A stretch of 64,000 nt of DNA from an uncultured Campylobacter sp. (GTDB lineage: Bacteria; Campylobacterota; Campylobacteria; Campylobacterales; Campylobacteraceae), in assembly GCF_938041645.1 (NCBI RefSeq), contig NZ_CALIST010000055.1, forward strand, positions 1-64,000, read 5' to 3'. The notes under the pieces were generated by a model. It was not told the origin of the DNA, did not search any database, and saw only the letters and a list, made by a program, of their open reading frames with translations. Made by a program: the position numbers and the translations under genes. Each line of letters starts with the position of its first letter. Within the stretch, counting starts at the first letter, position 1. Below are positions 38,401-46,514 of the stretch, piece by piece.

Positions 38401-38697
38401 CACAAGCTGCTAGGCGAAAACGGCGTAGAGTGCGAGTTTGTCTATAAAATCAGCGAGGGTCGCCCAAATATCGAGGATAAGCTCAAAAACGGCGAAATTT
38501 CGCTCGTCATCAACACTAGCGATAGTAAATCAAGCTCTACCGACGCCGCGAAGATCCGCCAGAGCGTGCTGCGCTTTAGACTGCCGTATTTTACGACGAT
38601 GAAGGCGGCGATCGCGGCTACGCGCTCGATCTGTTCGATAAAGGACGAATCCGCGCTTGAAGTTAAAACGCTACAGGAGTATCTAAGCGGAAGGTAG
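35434..38697 (+). CDS. carB: Carbamoyl phosphate synthase large subunit
   Basis: Protein of 1087 aa, full length. Two homologous ATP-grasp halves are clear ([21 protein letters not shown] and [20 protein letters not shown]), followed by an allosteric MGS-like domain at the C-terminus. It makes carbamoyl phosphate for arginine and pyrimidine synthesis. AAAGGA precedes ATG 35434, which overlaps the mreC stop. The small subunit carA is not in the window. Confidence 0.98.
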   Translation: MPKRDDIKTILLIGSGPIVIGQACEFDYSGTQAAKTLKSLGYRVVLINSNPATIMTDPDFADATYIEPITKESILRIIKREGVDAILPTMGGQVALNVAMEAYESGELAGVKFLGAKPEAIKKGEDRVKFKEAMIKIGMDLPKSKYAYNIEEAMAAANEIGFPLIIRASYTLGGAGSGVAYNIDEFKEVAQNGLDVSPINEILIEESLLGWKEFEMEVIRDHKDNCIIVCSIENFDPMGVHTGDSITVAPALTLTDKEYQAMRDASFKILREIGVDTGGSNVQFAVNPQTGRMIVIEMNPRVSRSSALASKATGYPIAKVATMLAVGFSLDEIKNDITGTPASFEPVIDYIVTKIPRFAFEKFPGANPYLGTAMKSIGEVMAIGRSFKESIQKALCSLEKGYFGFVELSLSEKDLIFGLRNAQQDRILYIAQGFRAGMSVDQIYELSKIDRWFLSQIEQIVKFEERIDMEIINDAALLRQAKSWGFSDKMIANLINKKDNLGLTQNDIHFACARQGIGLEYNEVDTCAGEFAALTPYLYSSTNITPAIASRKISKDNKKVLIIGGGPNRIGQGIEFDYCCVHASYALRDMGITTIMYNCNPETVSTDYDTSDILYFEPIDFEHVRAVIEAEGPDGVIVHFGGQTPLKLAKRLSTVGAKIIGTSARTIDVAEDRKKFSEFIASIGVKQPKNDTAISEAEAIEKAAAIGYPVLVRPSYVLGGRAMRRVHSEAELRQYMSEAVRVSDHSPVLIDKFLLDATELDVDAICDGRDVYIGAIMEHIEEAGIHSGDSASILPPLSLSAEMIDLVSRQTKEIALNLGVVGLMNIQFAIFENELYIIEVNPRASRTVPFVSKASGIPMAKVATRVMWQGGLREALKFYDEFGVLVEEKGILKPRIKNHICVKESVFPFNKLAGADLILGPEMKSTGEVMGIGENFAKSFAKSQIGASNALPSGGKVFLSLADHDKPRAVELARAFTDAGFSIAATSGTHKLLGENGVECEFVYKISEGRPNIEDKLKNGEISLVINTSDSKSSSTDAAKIRQSVLRFRLPYFTTMKAAIAATRSICSIKDESALEVKTLQEYLSGR

Positions 38698-38843
38698 CAT
38701 CTTACAAGAATCATAGAATTTAATCATTGAGTATTTTGGCTTAGTGGTTAAATTTTACGATTTAAAATTCTAGGGATATGAATATATAAGTCAAAATAGG
38801 CTTTTGTAGTCCATATTAGAAATCAGCGCATATATATCAGATA

Positions 38844-39278
38844 TTAAAATCCCCGTCGTCGACACAGCTCATCGTTCATTACTATTGAGAAAAGCATCTC
38901 GTTATCGAGATAATATGTCTGATAAATATATTTAATGCCAGCATCTTTTGCTTTCGAGCCATCACTCAAGCTCATATTAAGAATTCTACAGCTCCTATCT
39001 ACTATATCGTATTTATTTTTGTTGTTATGAAGAAATATACTATATAGCCTTTGCTTATATTTTTCTCTATCTATATTTGGTGCAGTAATATGAAATGTGT
39101 ATTTGATCGTTATAGTATCACTTTTACAGACTAAAATAGGGAACATAGTAGCAATTTCACCAACCTCTTGTTTTAAATCATAATCACTCATGATCTGAAC
39201 TGCAATATTTTGATTGCATCCGTCATTAGCAAATGAAATGCTGATCCCCAATAGAATAAAAAATATTGTTTTACGCAT
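38844..39278 (-). CDS. Secreted four-cysteine protein, divergent third copy
   Basis: Protein of 144 aa with nearly the same signal peptide as its two neighbours (MRKTIFFILLGISISFA). The mature part is quite different but keeps four cysteines at comparable spacing (near residues 21, 51, 96 and 139) and ends LFSIVMNDELC, aligning with the neighbours' FYIVTVDDNFC. This suggests a diverged paralogue of the same disulfide-bonded fold. GAAGGG precedes the ATG. Function unknown; likely periplasmic or exported. Confidence 0.8.
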   Translation of the reverse strand: MRKTIFFILLGISISFANDGCNQNIAVQIMSDYDLKQEVGEIATMFPILVCKSDTITIKYTFHITAPNIDREKYKQRLYSIFLHNNKNKYDIVDRSCRILNMSLSDGSKAKDAGIKYIYQTYYLDNEMLFSIVMNDELCRRRGF

Positions 39279-39345
39279 TTTTTAACCCTTCTGTTATTTG
39301 CATATATTTTCCACGCTATGCTTACTAAATAAATTTTTAGATAAT

Positions 39346-39738
39346 TCAATAATCATATTTTTTGCAAAAATTGTCATCTACCGTAACTATATAAAAAGGC
39401 TCATTGTTGCCAAAAAAGTATATAAAATTTGCTTTTCGGTTTAAACCTAAATCCTGAAAAGCGTCCAAGCCAGGACAGATTGAATCAGCTGCGATTTTAT
39501 CGAGTGACCCATCTGCTCTTGAATATGCAGCTTCTTTTTTAGACATTTTTTGAGATCTTTTTAAATCAGTACCGACTATCATCGTATTATTTTCGCATAA
39601 CAAACCAATATATGCTTTTTGTTCTTGAAATAATGAATTAGTATTTACTAGGAACTTTTTTACCTCTTTACCATCACATGCATCATAAGCGAACGAAGCG
39701 CTGATTGCCAATAAAAGAAAAAATATTGTTTTACGCAT
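39346..39738 (-). CDS. Secreted four-cysteine protein, copy 2
   Basis: Protein of 130 aa with a signal peptide (MRKTIFFLLLAISASFA-YDAC). The mature protein has four cysteines (near 21, 48, 88 and 124) and a basic GTDLKRSQKMSKKEAAY centre. By my count it is about three-quarters identical to the protein encoded at 39805-40197, and the flanking spacer is duplicated too, so this is a tandem gene duplication with a repeat unit of about 459 bp. GAAGGG precedes the ATG. Family unknown. Confidence 0.82.
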   Translation of the reverse strand: MRKTIFFLLLAISASFAYDACDGKEVKKFLVNTNSLFQEQKAYIGLLCENNTMIVGTDLKRSQKMSKKEAAYSRADGSLDKIAADSICPGLDAFQDLGLNRKANFIYFFGNNEPFYIVTVDDNFCKKYDY

Positions 39739-39804
39739 TTTGTGACCCTTCTGTTATTTGTATATATTCTACACGCTATGGTTACTAAATAAATTTTAGA
39801 TAAT

Positions 39805-40197
39805 TCAATAATCATATTTTTTGCAAAAATTGTCATCTATCGTAACTATATAAAAGGGCTCGTTACTATCAAAAAAATATATATAATTTGCTTTTCGTTT
39901 TAGACCTAAATTTTGAAAGGTATCTAAAACAGGGCAAATTGAATCGACTGCGATTTTATCAAGTTTTCCTTCTACTTTTAAATACGCAGCTTCTTTTTTA
40001 GATATTTTTTTAGATCTTTTCAAATCGGTACCGGTCATCATTGTACTATTTTTGCAGAAAAAACCAATATATGCTTTTCGTTCTTGTAAGAACGAGTTAT
40101 TATCTACTAGAAATTTTTGTACCTCTTTATTATCGCATGCATCATAAGCGAACGAAGCGCCGATCGTCAATATAAGAGAAAATATTATTTTGCGCAT
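39805..40197 (-). CDS. Secreted four-cysteine protein, copy 1
   Basis: Protein of 130 aa, paralogue of the next gene, with the same signal peptide type (MRKIIFSLILTIGASFA-YDAC) and the same four cysteines. Differences are spread over the whole length but spare the cysteines, GTDLKRS, KKEAAY and the C-terminal DDNFCKKYDY. AAGG precedes the ATG. It starts 17 bp after the stop of the 99-aa gene, so it is probably part of the same transcript and may be governed by the poly-G promoter upstream of that gene. Confidence 0.82.
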   Translation of the reverse strand: MRKIIFSLILTIGASFAYDACDNKEVQKFLVDNNSFLQERKAYIGFFCKNSTMMTGTDLKRSKKISKKEAAYLKVEGKLDKIAVDSICPVLDTFQNLGLKRKANYIYFFDSNEPFYIVTIDDNFCKKYDY

Positions 40198-40214
40198 AGC
40201 GTAAAACCTTAAAA

Positions 40215-40514
40215 TTATTTATCAGCAGAAAATTCGCGCAAGCTCGCTAAAGTTTTACCTCTTTGCTCGTTAAGCTCAACGCATATTTCTAAAGCATTGG
40301 AGAATTTTTCAAATGCGGTTTTTAGTTTATTTGTATCTTCATTGTTACAACAAAACGACGTTAATTGCTTATCTCCCATATAGATATCTACTGAATTTTG
40401 CGAATATTGTGAATTCTCCATCTTCGTAATTCTTAGTTTTATTCCCTCAGAATATTGGGTGACGATGTTCATAACTTCAGATTTATCCGCTCTTTCTTTG
40501 ATGATTAGTTTCAA
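40215..40514 (-). CDS. Hypothetical protein, 99 aa, behind a poly-G tract
   Basis: Cytoplasmic protein of 99 aa, no signal peptide, with a CC pair in TSFCCNNED and a helical C-terminal half. The start is TTG 40514, with TAAGGAG six bases upstream, and no better start is available. Not recognised. It is the first gene of a four-gene minus-strand set followed by three secreted cysteine-rich proteins. The size and position would suit a regulator or a partner of those proteins, but nothing in the sequence proves it. Confidence 0.7.
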   Translation of the reverse strand: MKLIIKERADKSEVMNIVTQYSEGIKLRITKMENSQYSQNSVDIYMGDKQLTSFCCNNEDTNKLKTAFEKFSNALEICVELNEQRGKTLASLREFSADK

Positions 40515-40967
40515 AGTGATCTCCTTATTTAAAATTTAAATTATGATACCCCCCCCCTTTTTTTACAAAATGCTTAAATTTAGAAATATTAATTTTAAAT
40601 TTTTATTGTGTTTGCCAATAATTTTTATATCAAAGCATAGAGTAAATGAGAGTTTTAACGCTTAGATTGGTAGTTAATTCGTAAGTCGGTATTGAAGTAG
40701 ATATCGGATATAGAAATTTATATAAATCTTGGTAATTAAAGATTTTTCTAAAAGTTTTAAAACCTCAACAATTATACTGTCATTTACTTACAAACTCGGT
40801 AAAATCACTGATTATTATCGCTAGGCACCTTTAAAATTTGAACTAAATTTCACGTTTTTAGAATTCTTATTAAAACTGAATGCCGTTAAAGCCGCTAATT
40901 TATATTTTTTCGCGATAGCATATCTTAAAATTCTGATTAAATTTAACACGGCGGCAGATTTTAAAAT
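40515..40967. other. Gene-free AT-rich stretch with a poly-G(C) tract
   Basis: 453 bp, very AT-rich, no gene supported. Nine consecutive C (G on the minus strand) lie at 40549-40557, next to a T7 run. Confidence 0.6.
40543..40557 (-). promoter_or_regulatory. G9 tract abutting a -10-like box: candidate phase-variable promoter
   Basis: On the minus strand A7 then G9 (40557-40549) run directly into TATCAT (40548-40543), a -10-like hexamer, 29-34 bp before the TTG start of the 99-aa gene. A TTGTAA hexamer upstream would be a -35 candidate at a spacing of about 14, short of the usual 17; one to three extra G would bring it into range. The arrangement mirrors the one at 18377-18392. Confidence 0.6.
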
Positions 40968-41858
40968 TTACCGCCTTTTTTGCACTTTAACTTTTGGGGC
41001 GGTTTTTACGCCTTGCGATTTTGCCTGCGGGCGTTCGATGATGCGGATATTGGCGTTTGAGCGGAGCCTGTCGTTGAACTCGGCGACCGCTTTTTTGCGC
41101 TCAGAGGTCACGTAGCCTTCGATCGCCCTATCTTGCACGCTGTCAAAATCAAGCGTACGAAGTCCTTTTTTGTCGTTTACGTAAAACATCTCGTAGCCGT
41201 TGCGCGTAGGGATGATCGGCGAAAATTTACCTTGCTCGACATTTGTGACGATATATTTCAGCCCCTCGTCCATTTGGTTGGCCTTGAGGGTTCCCTTCAT
41301 CACATACACGTCGCTCGGACGGAGCTTCGGATTTGCGCGGATCTTATCGAGCGGAGCTTGCGATTTTGCGATATAGCGGGTGAGCGTGATGCTGTCGAAA
41401 GTCGTGAATAATGAACTATTTTGGCTATAGAATTTTTTGACATTTTCAGGGGTCGTGCGGTGCTGTACGTCTGCGAATATCGAGCCATAGAGCTTTTCTT
41501 CAAGCAGTGTGCGGCGGACATTTGCTTTAAAGTCATCGTAGTTTATACCTTGCTTTTGCACGGCGGTTTTGAGCTGGTCTAAGCTAAGCTTATTTTGATC
41601 GGCGATTGCTTTGAGTCTCGCATCGATCTCCGCGTCATTTACCGCGATGCCGCGGCGTTTAATCTCGGATTGTTGCAGCTTTTGCCCGATTAAAATTTCC
41701 ATCGCGGCTTGCGGCGAAGTGCCCGTTAGTTTTTGAACTTTGGCTAGTTCGTAGCCGGTGATCGGCTCATTATCTACCACGGCGATGACTCCGTTTACTA
41801 CTTCGGCATTTGCACAAACGGCACATATCATTGCGGAAAAAAGCAGTTTCTTTATCAT
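40968..41858 (-). CDS. SurA/PEB4-like periplasmic peptidyl-prolyl isomerase chaperone
   Basis: Protein of 296 aa. The signal peptide (MIKKLLFSAMICAVCANA) is followed by a SurA N-terminal chaperone domain (VVNGVIAVVDNEPITGYEL) and a parvulin-like segment. It corresponds in layout to Campylobacter PEB4/CBF2, which helps outer membrane protein assembly. The C-terminus has a basic tail rich in Lys and Val. It is divergent from gltX with its own -10 box at 41905-41910. Confidence 0.9.
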   Translation of the reverse strand: MIKKLLFSAMICAVCANAEVVNGVIAVVDNEPITGYELAKVQKLTGTSPQAAMEILIGQKLQQSEIKRRGIAVNDAEIDARLKAIADQNKLSLDQLKTAVQKQGINYDDFKANVRRTLLEEKLYGSIFADVQHRTTPENVKKFYSQNSSLFTTFDSITLTRYIAKSQAPLDKIRANPKLRPSDVYVMKGTLKANQMDEGLKYIVTNVEQGKFSPIIPTRNGYEMFYVNDKKGLRTLDFDSVQDRAIEGYVTSERKKAVAEFNDRLRSNANIRIIERPQAKSQGVKTAPKVKVQKRR

Positions 41859-41886
41859 TTTTAACCTTTATTTAGTCTTTTTGCTT

Positions 41887-41892
41887 TATAAT
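41887..41892 (+). promoter_or_regulatory. -10 box of gltX
   Basis: Plus strand reads GCTTTATAATTACAAG. TATAAT lies about 50 bp before ATG 41943 and within 20 bp of the opposing -10 box of the chaperone gene. Confidence 0.5.
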
Positions 41893-41904
41893 TACAAGAT
41901 CGCG

Positions 41905-41910
41905 ATTATA
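41905..41910 (-). promoter_or_regulatory. -10 box of the SurA/PEB4-like gene
   Basis: Minus strand reads TGTTATAATCGCG. TATAAT lies about 47 bp before the ATG at 41858. The two divergent promoters overlap. Confidence 0.5.
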
Positions 41911-41942
41911 ACATTAAATGGTAATTTTTGCAAAGGAATTTT

Positions 41943-43322
41943 ATGATAGTAACTCGTTTTGCGCCGAGTCCTACGGGATATTTACATATCGGCGGACTTA
42001 GAACGGCACTTTTTAGTTATCTTTACGCTAGGGCAAACGGCGGCAAATTCCTGCTGCGTATCGAGGACACTGATCTGAAGCGCAATTCGCAGGAGGCTGC
42101 TAAGGCGATCGAGGAAGCTTTTAAGTGGTGCAATCTGGACTATGACGGGCAGATCGTGTATCAAAGCTCACGCTTCGATCTTTACAAACAATACGTCCAA
42201 AAGCTGTTAAATGAGGGCAAGGCATACAAGTGCTATATGAGTAAGGACGAGCTAGACGAGCTGCGAGCGCAGCAGGAAGCTCGTAAAGAGCGCCCGCGCT
42301 ACGATAACCGCTACCGCGACTTTACCGGCACGCCGCCTGCGGGTATCGAGCCTGTAATACGCATCAAATCCCCGCTTAGCGGCACGATAGAATTCAAAGA
42401 CGGCATCAAGGGCGATATTAAATTTAACGTAGAGGATATTTTGGACGATTTCATCATCGCCAGAAGCGACGGCACGCCTACGTATAACTTTACGGTCGTG
42501 ATTGACGACGCGCTGATGGGCGTCACGGATGTGATCCGCGGCGACGATCATCTAAGCAATACCCCGAAGCAGATCGTGCTGTATAACGCGCTGGGTTTTA
42601 AAATCCCGAAATTTTATCACGTCGCGATGATCAACGGCACCGACGGCAGCAAGCTGAGCAAACGCCACGGCGCTACCGACGTGATGGAGTATAAGCGCAT
42701 GGGCTATCTGCCGCAAGCTCTGCTAAATTTTTTAGTACGCCTGGGTTGGAGCCACGGGGATGATGAAATTTTTAGCATGGAGGAGATGAAGCGATACTTT
42801 GATCCTAACCATATCAGCAAGAGCTGTAGCACCTTCAATCAAACCAAGCTTGAGTGGCTCAATGCGCATTATATTAAAAACTCGGGCGATGATGAGCTTG
42901 TCTTGCAGCTTGTGGAATTCGGCGTCGATATCCGCTCGCACGCGAAAAAACATCTCATCGCCCAGCAGTACAAACAGCGTGCAAAGACGCTAGTGGAGAT
43001 GGCTGAGGGCATTAAAATCCTTCTAAACCGCCCGAGCTGCTATGACGAGAAGGCGTATAAGAAATTTGTAACCGAAAGTTCGCTAAGCTTACTCGCAAAA
43101 TTTTCGGATACTCTAAGCGCAAATTTAAATGCAAAGGAGTGCGAGGAAAGGACGATGGGGTTTTTGGACGCAAACGGCGCCAAGCTAAAGGATCTTGCTC
43201 AGCCGCTGCGCGTCGCGATCACGGGAGGCAGCGTTAGTCCGTCGATTTTTGAAATTTGTGAAATTTTAGGAAGCGACGAAGTTAAAACGAGAATTTCAAA
43301 TTTAATCAAAAAAGGATTATAA
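41943..43322 (+). CDS. gltX: Glutamyl-tRNA synthetase
   Basis: Protein of 459 aa, class I synthetase with RFAPSPTGYLHIGGLRTALF (HIGH-like motif) and SKLSKRHGATDV (KMSKS-like motif). AAAGGA precedes ATG 41943; starts further upstream add residues with no homology. Campylobacter species commonly carry two gltX copies, one of which may charge tRNA-Gln; whether this is GltX1 or GltX2 cannot be told from one window. Confidence 0.96.
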   Translation: MIVTRFAPSPTGYLHIGGLRTALFSYLYARANGGKFLLRIEDTDLKRNSQEAAKAIEEAFKWCNLDYDGQIVYQSSRFDLYKQYVQKLLNEGKAYKCYMSKDELDELRAQQEARKERPRYDNRYRDFTGTPPAGIEPVIRIKSPLSGTIEFKDGIKGDIKFNVEDILDDFIIARSDGTPTYNFTVVIDDALMGVTDVIRGDDHLSNTPKQIVLYNALGFKIPKFYHVAMINGTDGSKLSKRHGATDVMEYKRMGYLPQALLNFLVRLGWSHGDDEIFSMEEMKRYFDPNHISKSCSTFNQTKLEWLNAHYIKNSGDDELVLQLVEFGVDIRSHAKKHLIAQQYKQRAKTLVEMAEGIKILLNRPSCYDEKAYKKFVTESSLSLLAKFSDTLSANLNAKECEERTMGFLDANGAKLKDLAQPLRVAITGGSVSPSIFEICEILGSDEVKTRISNLIKKGL

Positions 43323-43323
43323 A

Positions 43324-44580
43324 ATGGCTAAAGTAAACGTTGAAGCGGCTTTGAAGTACCATATAGGCGGTAAAATCGGAACGAATGTAAAAACCCCATG
43401 CGCTACGGCGGAGGATTTGGCGCTTGCATACACGCCGGGCGTCGCGGAGCCTTGTAAAGTGATCGAAAGTGATCACGAAGCTGCGTTTAAATACACTAAT
43501 AAAGCCAATCTCGTAGCCGTTATCACTAACGGCACGGCGGTTTTAGGCCTCGGAGATATCGGCGCAATCGCCGGAAAGCCCGTAATGGAGGGTAAGGCGG
43601 TTTTGTTTAAAAAATTCGGCGGCGTCGATGCATTTGACATCGAGATCGACGAAAAAGATCCTAAAAAGATAATTGAAATTTGCAAAGCACTTGCGCCTAC
43701 GTTCGGCGGTATAAATTTAGAGGATATCAAAGCTCCCGAGTGCTTCGAGATCGAGCGCGAGCTGCAAAAAGCCGTCGATATCCCCGTCATGCACGACGAT
43801 CAGCACGGCACCGCGATGATTACGGGCGCAGGGCTAATCAATGCAGCCCTCATCAGCGGCAAAAAGATCGAGGATATGAAGATCGTAGTCAGCGGCTCGG
43901 GCGCTGCTGGCATAGCGTGCGCAAAGATGTATCGTAATTTAGGCGCCAAACATATCATAATGCTCGATTCCAAAGGGGTGATCCACAAGGGCCGCACCGA
44001 TCTTACCGAGCAGAAGAAAGAATTTGCCCTAGACACCGCAGATCGCACGCTAGAGGACGCGATGAAGGGCGCGGATATGTTTTTGGGCCTTAGCAAGCCG
44101 GGCGTTTTAACTAAAGAGATGGTAAAGACTATGGCGCCGCATCCAATCATTTTTGCGCTTGCAAATCCGGTACCGGAAATTTATCCAAGCGAGGTCGAGG
44201 AAGTAAGAAACGATGCGATCGTAGGCACGGGCAGAAGCGACTTTGCAAATCAAATCAATAACGTTTTGGGCTTTCCGTATATCTTCCGTGGCGCGCTTGA
44301 CGTAAGAGCCAAAAAGATTACCGAAAATATGAAGATTGCGGCCGCTCGCGCGATGGCGGATCTTGCTCGCGAAGAAGTTCCTGCAGAAATCCGCAAGATG
44401 CTGGGCAAAGATAGCTTAAAATTCAGCAAAGACTACGTGATCCCAAATCCTTTCGATCCGCGCGTATTTGCCGTGATCTCGACGGCGGTTGCAAAAGCTG
44501 CGGTGGATGACGGCGTCGCTCGCGTCAAAGAGTTCGACGCTGCGGCTTATAAAAAGAGCCTAGAAGCCAAAAAGCTATGA
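43324..44580 (+). CDS. Malate dehydrogenase (oxaloacetate-decarboxylating), malic enzyme
   Basis: Protein of 418 aa, the short form without a C-terminal phosphotransacetylase domain. YTPGVAEPCK, the HDDQHGTAMITGAGL active-site stretch and VSGSGAAGIACAKMY (nucleotide-binding fold) are diagnostic. It converts malate to pyruvate and CO2. It starts 1 bp after gltX, so they are co-transcribed. Cofactor preference (NAD or NADP) is not decided here. Confidence 0.96.
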   Translation: MAKVNVEAALKYHIGGKIGTNVKTPCATAEDLALAYTPGVAEPCKVIESDHEAAFKYTNKANLVAVITNGTAVLGLGDIGAIAGKPVMEGKAVLFKKFGGVDAFDIEIDEKDPKKIIEICKALAPTFGGINLEDIKAPECFEIERELQKAVDIPVMHDDQHGTAMITGAGLINAALISGKKIEDMKIVVSGSGAAGIACAKMYRNLGAKHIIMLDSKGVIHKGRTDLTEQKKEFALDTADRTLEDAMKGADMFLGLSKPGVLTKEMVKTMAPHPIIFALANPVPEIYPSEVEEVRNDAIVGTGRSDFANQINNVLGFPYIFRGALDVRAKKITENMKIAAARAMADLAREEVPAEIRKMLGKDSLKFSKDYVIPNPFDPRVFAVISTAVAKAAVDDGVARVKEFDAAAYKKSLEAKKL

Positions 44581-44624
44581 TTCCTTGCTCCTGCACGAGG
44601 CGAGATTAAATTTAAGAGGCGTAA

Positions 44625-46073
44625 ATGAAAGATTTGGCTTTACTTACCGATTTTTATCAGCTTAGCATGATGCAGGGCTATTTTTTTACGAAGCCCGATC
44701 AGACGGCGGTTTTTGACGTTTTTTATCGCAAAAACCCAAGCGGCGGCGGTTACGCGATATTTTGCGGCTTAAGCGAGGTCGCGGATTATATCGAAAATCT
44801 TAAATTTAGCGATGACGACATCGCGTATCTAAAAAGTCTAAATTTATTTAAGCCGGAATTTTTGAAATTTTTAAGAGGCTTTAAATTTAGAGGCGAAATT
44901 TACGCAATGGATGAGGGGCAGATCGTATTTCCGCACGAGCCGCTGATCCGCGTCAAAGCAAACATTATGGAGGCACAGCTCATCGAGACTGCGATCCTAA
45001 ATACGATAAATTTCCAAACTCTCATCGCTACGAAAAGCTCGCGTATAAACTTTAGCGCCAAAGGTGATTTGGTGATGGAGTTTGGCTTGCGCCGCGCTCA
45101 GGGGCGAAGTGCGGGCATCTACGGCGCAAAGGCCGCGATTATAGGCGGTTGCAGCGCCACGTCAAACGTGCTTGCCGCAAAGAAATTCGGCGTGCCCGCG
45201 ATCGGCACCCACTCGCACTCGTGGATTCAGAGCTTTGATAGCGAGCTGGAGGCATTTCGCGCTTACGCTAAAATTTATCCGGATAGCGCGCTTCTGCTCG
45301 TCGATACCTACGATACGCTCGCAAGCGGCGTGCCGAATGCGATCAAGGTTTTTGAGGAGCTGCGCGCAAGCGGTCATAAGCCGCTTGGGATTCGCATCGA
45401 TTCGGGTGATCTGGAGTATCTAACTAAGCAGGCGCGTAAGATGCTCGACGCGGCGGGCTTTGAGAACGCAAAGATCACTGCGTCGAATGATCTAGACGAA
45501 TACGCGATCGATCAACTCAAGCTTTTCGACGCCAAAATCGATAGCTGGGGGATCGGCACGAGGCTTATTACGGGCGGAGATAGTTCGAGCCTCGGCGGCG
45601 TGTATAAGCTAAGCGGTATCGAAAAAGATGGCGAGATCGTGGCTAAGATCAAAATTTCAAACGATCCGCGTAAGATCAATAATCCCGGCTACAAGCAGGT
45701 CTTTAGACTCTACGACAAAGATAACGGCATGGCGCTTGCCGATCTGATCGCGCTTGATGAAGAGAGCATAGATGAGAGCGCGCCGCTTGAAATTTTCCAT
45801 CCGCTTTACACCTACAAGCGTAAAATTTTAACGAATTTCAGCGCGCATAAGCTCTTGCGTCCTGTTTTTAAGGAGGGCAAATTCGTAGGCGTGCGCCGCA
45901 CGGTAAGCGAGATCGCGCGTTTTAGCAAGGAGCAAAAGAGCAAATTTTGGCTCGAGCACCTTCGCAACGTCCATCCGCAAAGCTACAAAGTGGATCTCTC
46001 TCAAAAGCTTTGGGATATCCGAAAATCACTCATCAACGAGTGTAACCTAAATTTAAAGGAGAAATATGTTTAA
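44625..46073 (+). CDS. pncB: Nicotinate phosphoribosyltransferase
   Basis: Protein of 482 aa of NAD salvage. It has LLTDFYQLSMMQGYF at the N-terminus, MEFGLRRAQGRSAG, GTHSHSWIQSF (catalytic His region) and RIDSGDLEYLTKQ, all standard for the larger nicotinate phosphoribosyltransferases. AAGAGG precedes the ATG. It overlaps the following lipoprotein gene by 8 bp. Confidence 0.96.
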   Translation: MKDLALLTDFYQLSMMQGYFFTKPDQTAVFDVFYRKNPSGGGYAIFCGLSEVADYIENLKFSDDDIAYLKSLNLFKPEFLKFLRGFKFRGEIYAMDEGQIVFPHEPLIRVKANIMEAQLIETAILNTINFQTLIATKSSRINFSAKGDLVMEFGLRRAQGRSAGIYGAKAAIIGGCSATSNVLAAKKFGVPAIGTHSHSWIQSFDSELEAFRAYAKIYPDSALLLVDTYDTLASGVPNAIKVFEELRASGHKPLGIRIDSGDLEYLTKQARKMLDAAGFENAKITASNDLDEYAIDQLKLFDAKIDSWGIGTRLITGGDSSSLGGVYKLSGIEKDGEIVAKIKISNDPRKINNPGYKQVFRLYDKDNGMALADLIALDEESIDESAPLEIFHPLYTYKRKILTNFSAHKLLRPVFKEGKFVGVRRTVSEIARFSKEQKSKFWLEHLRNVHPQSYKVDLSQKLWDIRKSLINECNLNLKEKYV

Positions 46074-46437
46074 AGTTCTATCGTGCACCGCTTTGGCGTT
46101 AGTTTTGCTAGGATGCGGCTCAAACCAGCTCCGCCAATCCCCGGATAGCGCTATGAATAAGCAAGCACAGAGCGAAAAAACCATAACTCAAGAGAACGCA
46201 AAGACCTTCTATTTCGTCGATGAGCAGGGCAAAAAGCTATCGCTTAGCTCAAACGACGATTTCAATACCGCCGTGTTAAAGGACGATAGCGGCAAAAGCT
46301 ACGACCTCAAGCGCGACCGCGCCGCCGACGGCATCTATATGGAGAACAAGGACGGAGTGAGCATCCACTTCAAAAAAGGTGAGGGCATAGTGGAGTTTAG
46401 CAAATACAAATCCATCCCGATCACCGAGGTCAAATAA
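46066..46437 (+). CDS. Small lipoprotein
   Basis: Protein of 123 aa. The lipobox LLGC places the lipidated cysteine at residue 17. The mature part is hydrophilic, with two similar beta-hairpin segments (KKLSLSSNDDFNTAVLKDDSG and GIYMENKDGVSIHFKKGEG). The size and shape recall MliC/YbfN-like envelope proteins but the family's cysteine pair is not seen, so the identity stays open. It overlaps pncB by 8 bp and ends at a terminator hairpin. Confidence 0.85.
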   Translation: MFKVLSCTALALVLLGCGSNQLRQSPDSAMNKQAQSEKTITQENAKTFYFVDEQGKKLSLSSNDDFNTAVLKDDSGKSYDLKRDRAADGIYMENKDGVSIHFKKGEGIVEFSKYKSIPITEVK

Positions 46438-46451
46438 ATCCTGAAATTTTT

Positions 46452-46492
46452 GGTTAAATTCCGATTTAGCGCCGGAATTTAACCTCTTTTCC
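46452..46492 (+). terminator. Rho-independent terminator after the pncB-lipoprotein operon
   Basis: GGTTAAATTCCG (46452-46463) and CGGAATTTAACC (46473-46484) form a perfect 12-bp stem with a 9-nt loop, followed by TCTTTTCC. It lies 15 bp after the lipoprotein stop. Confidence 0.6.
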
Positions 46493-46514
46493 TGCGCTAA
46501 ATTCGGAGAAAGTT

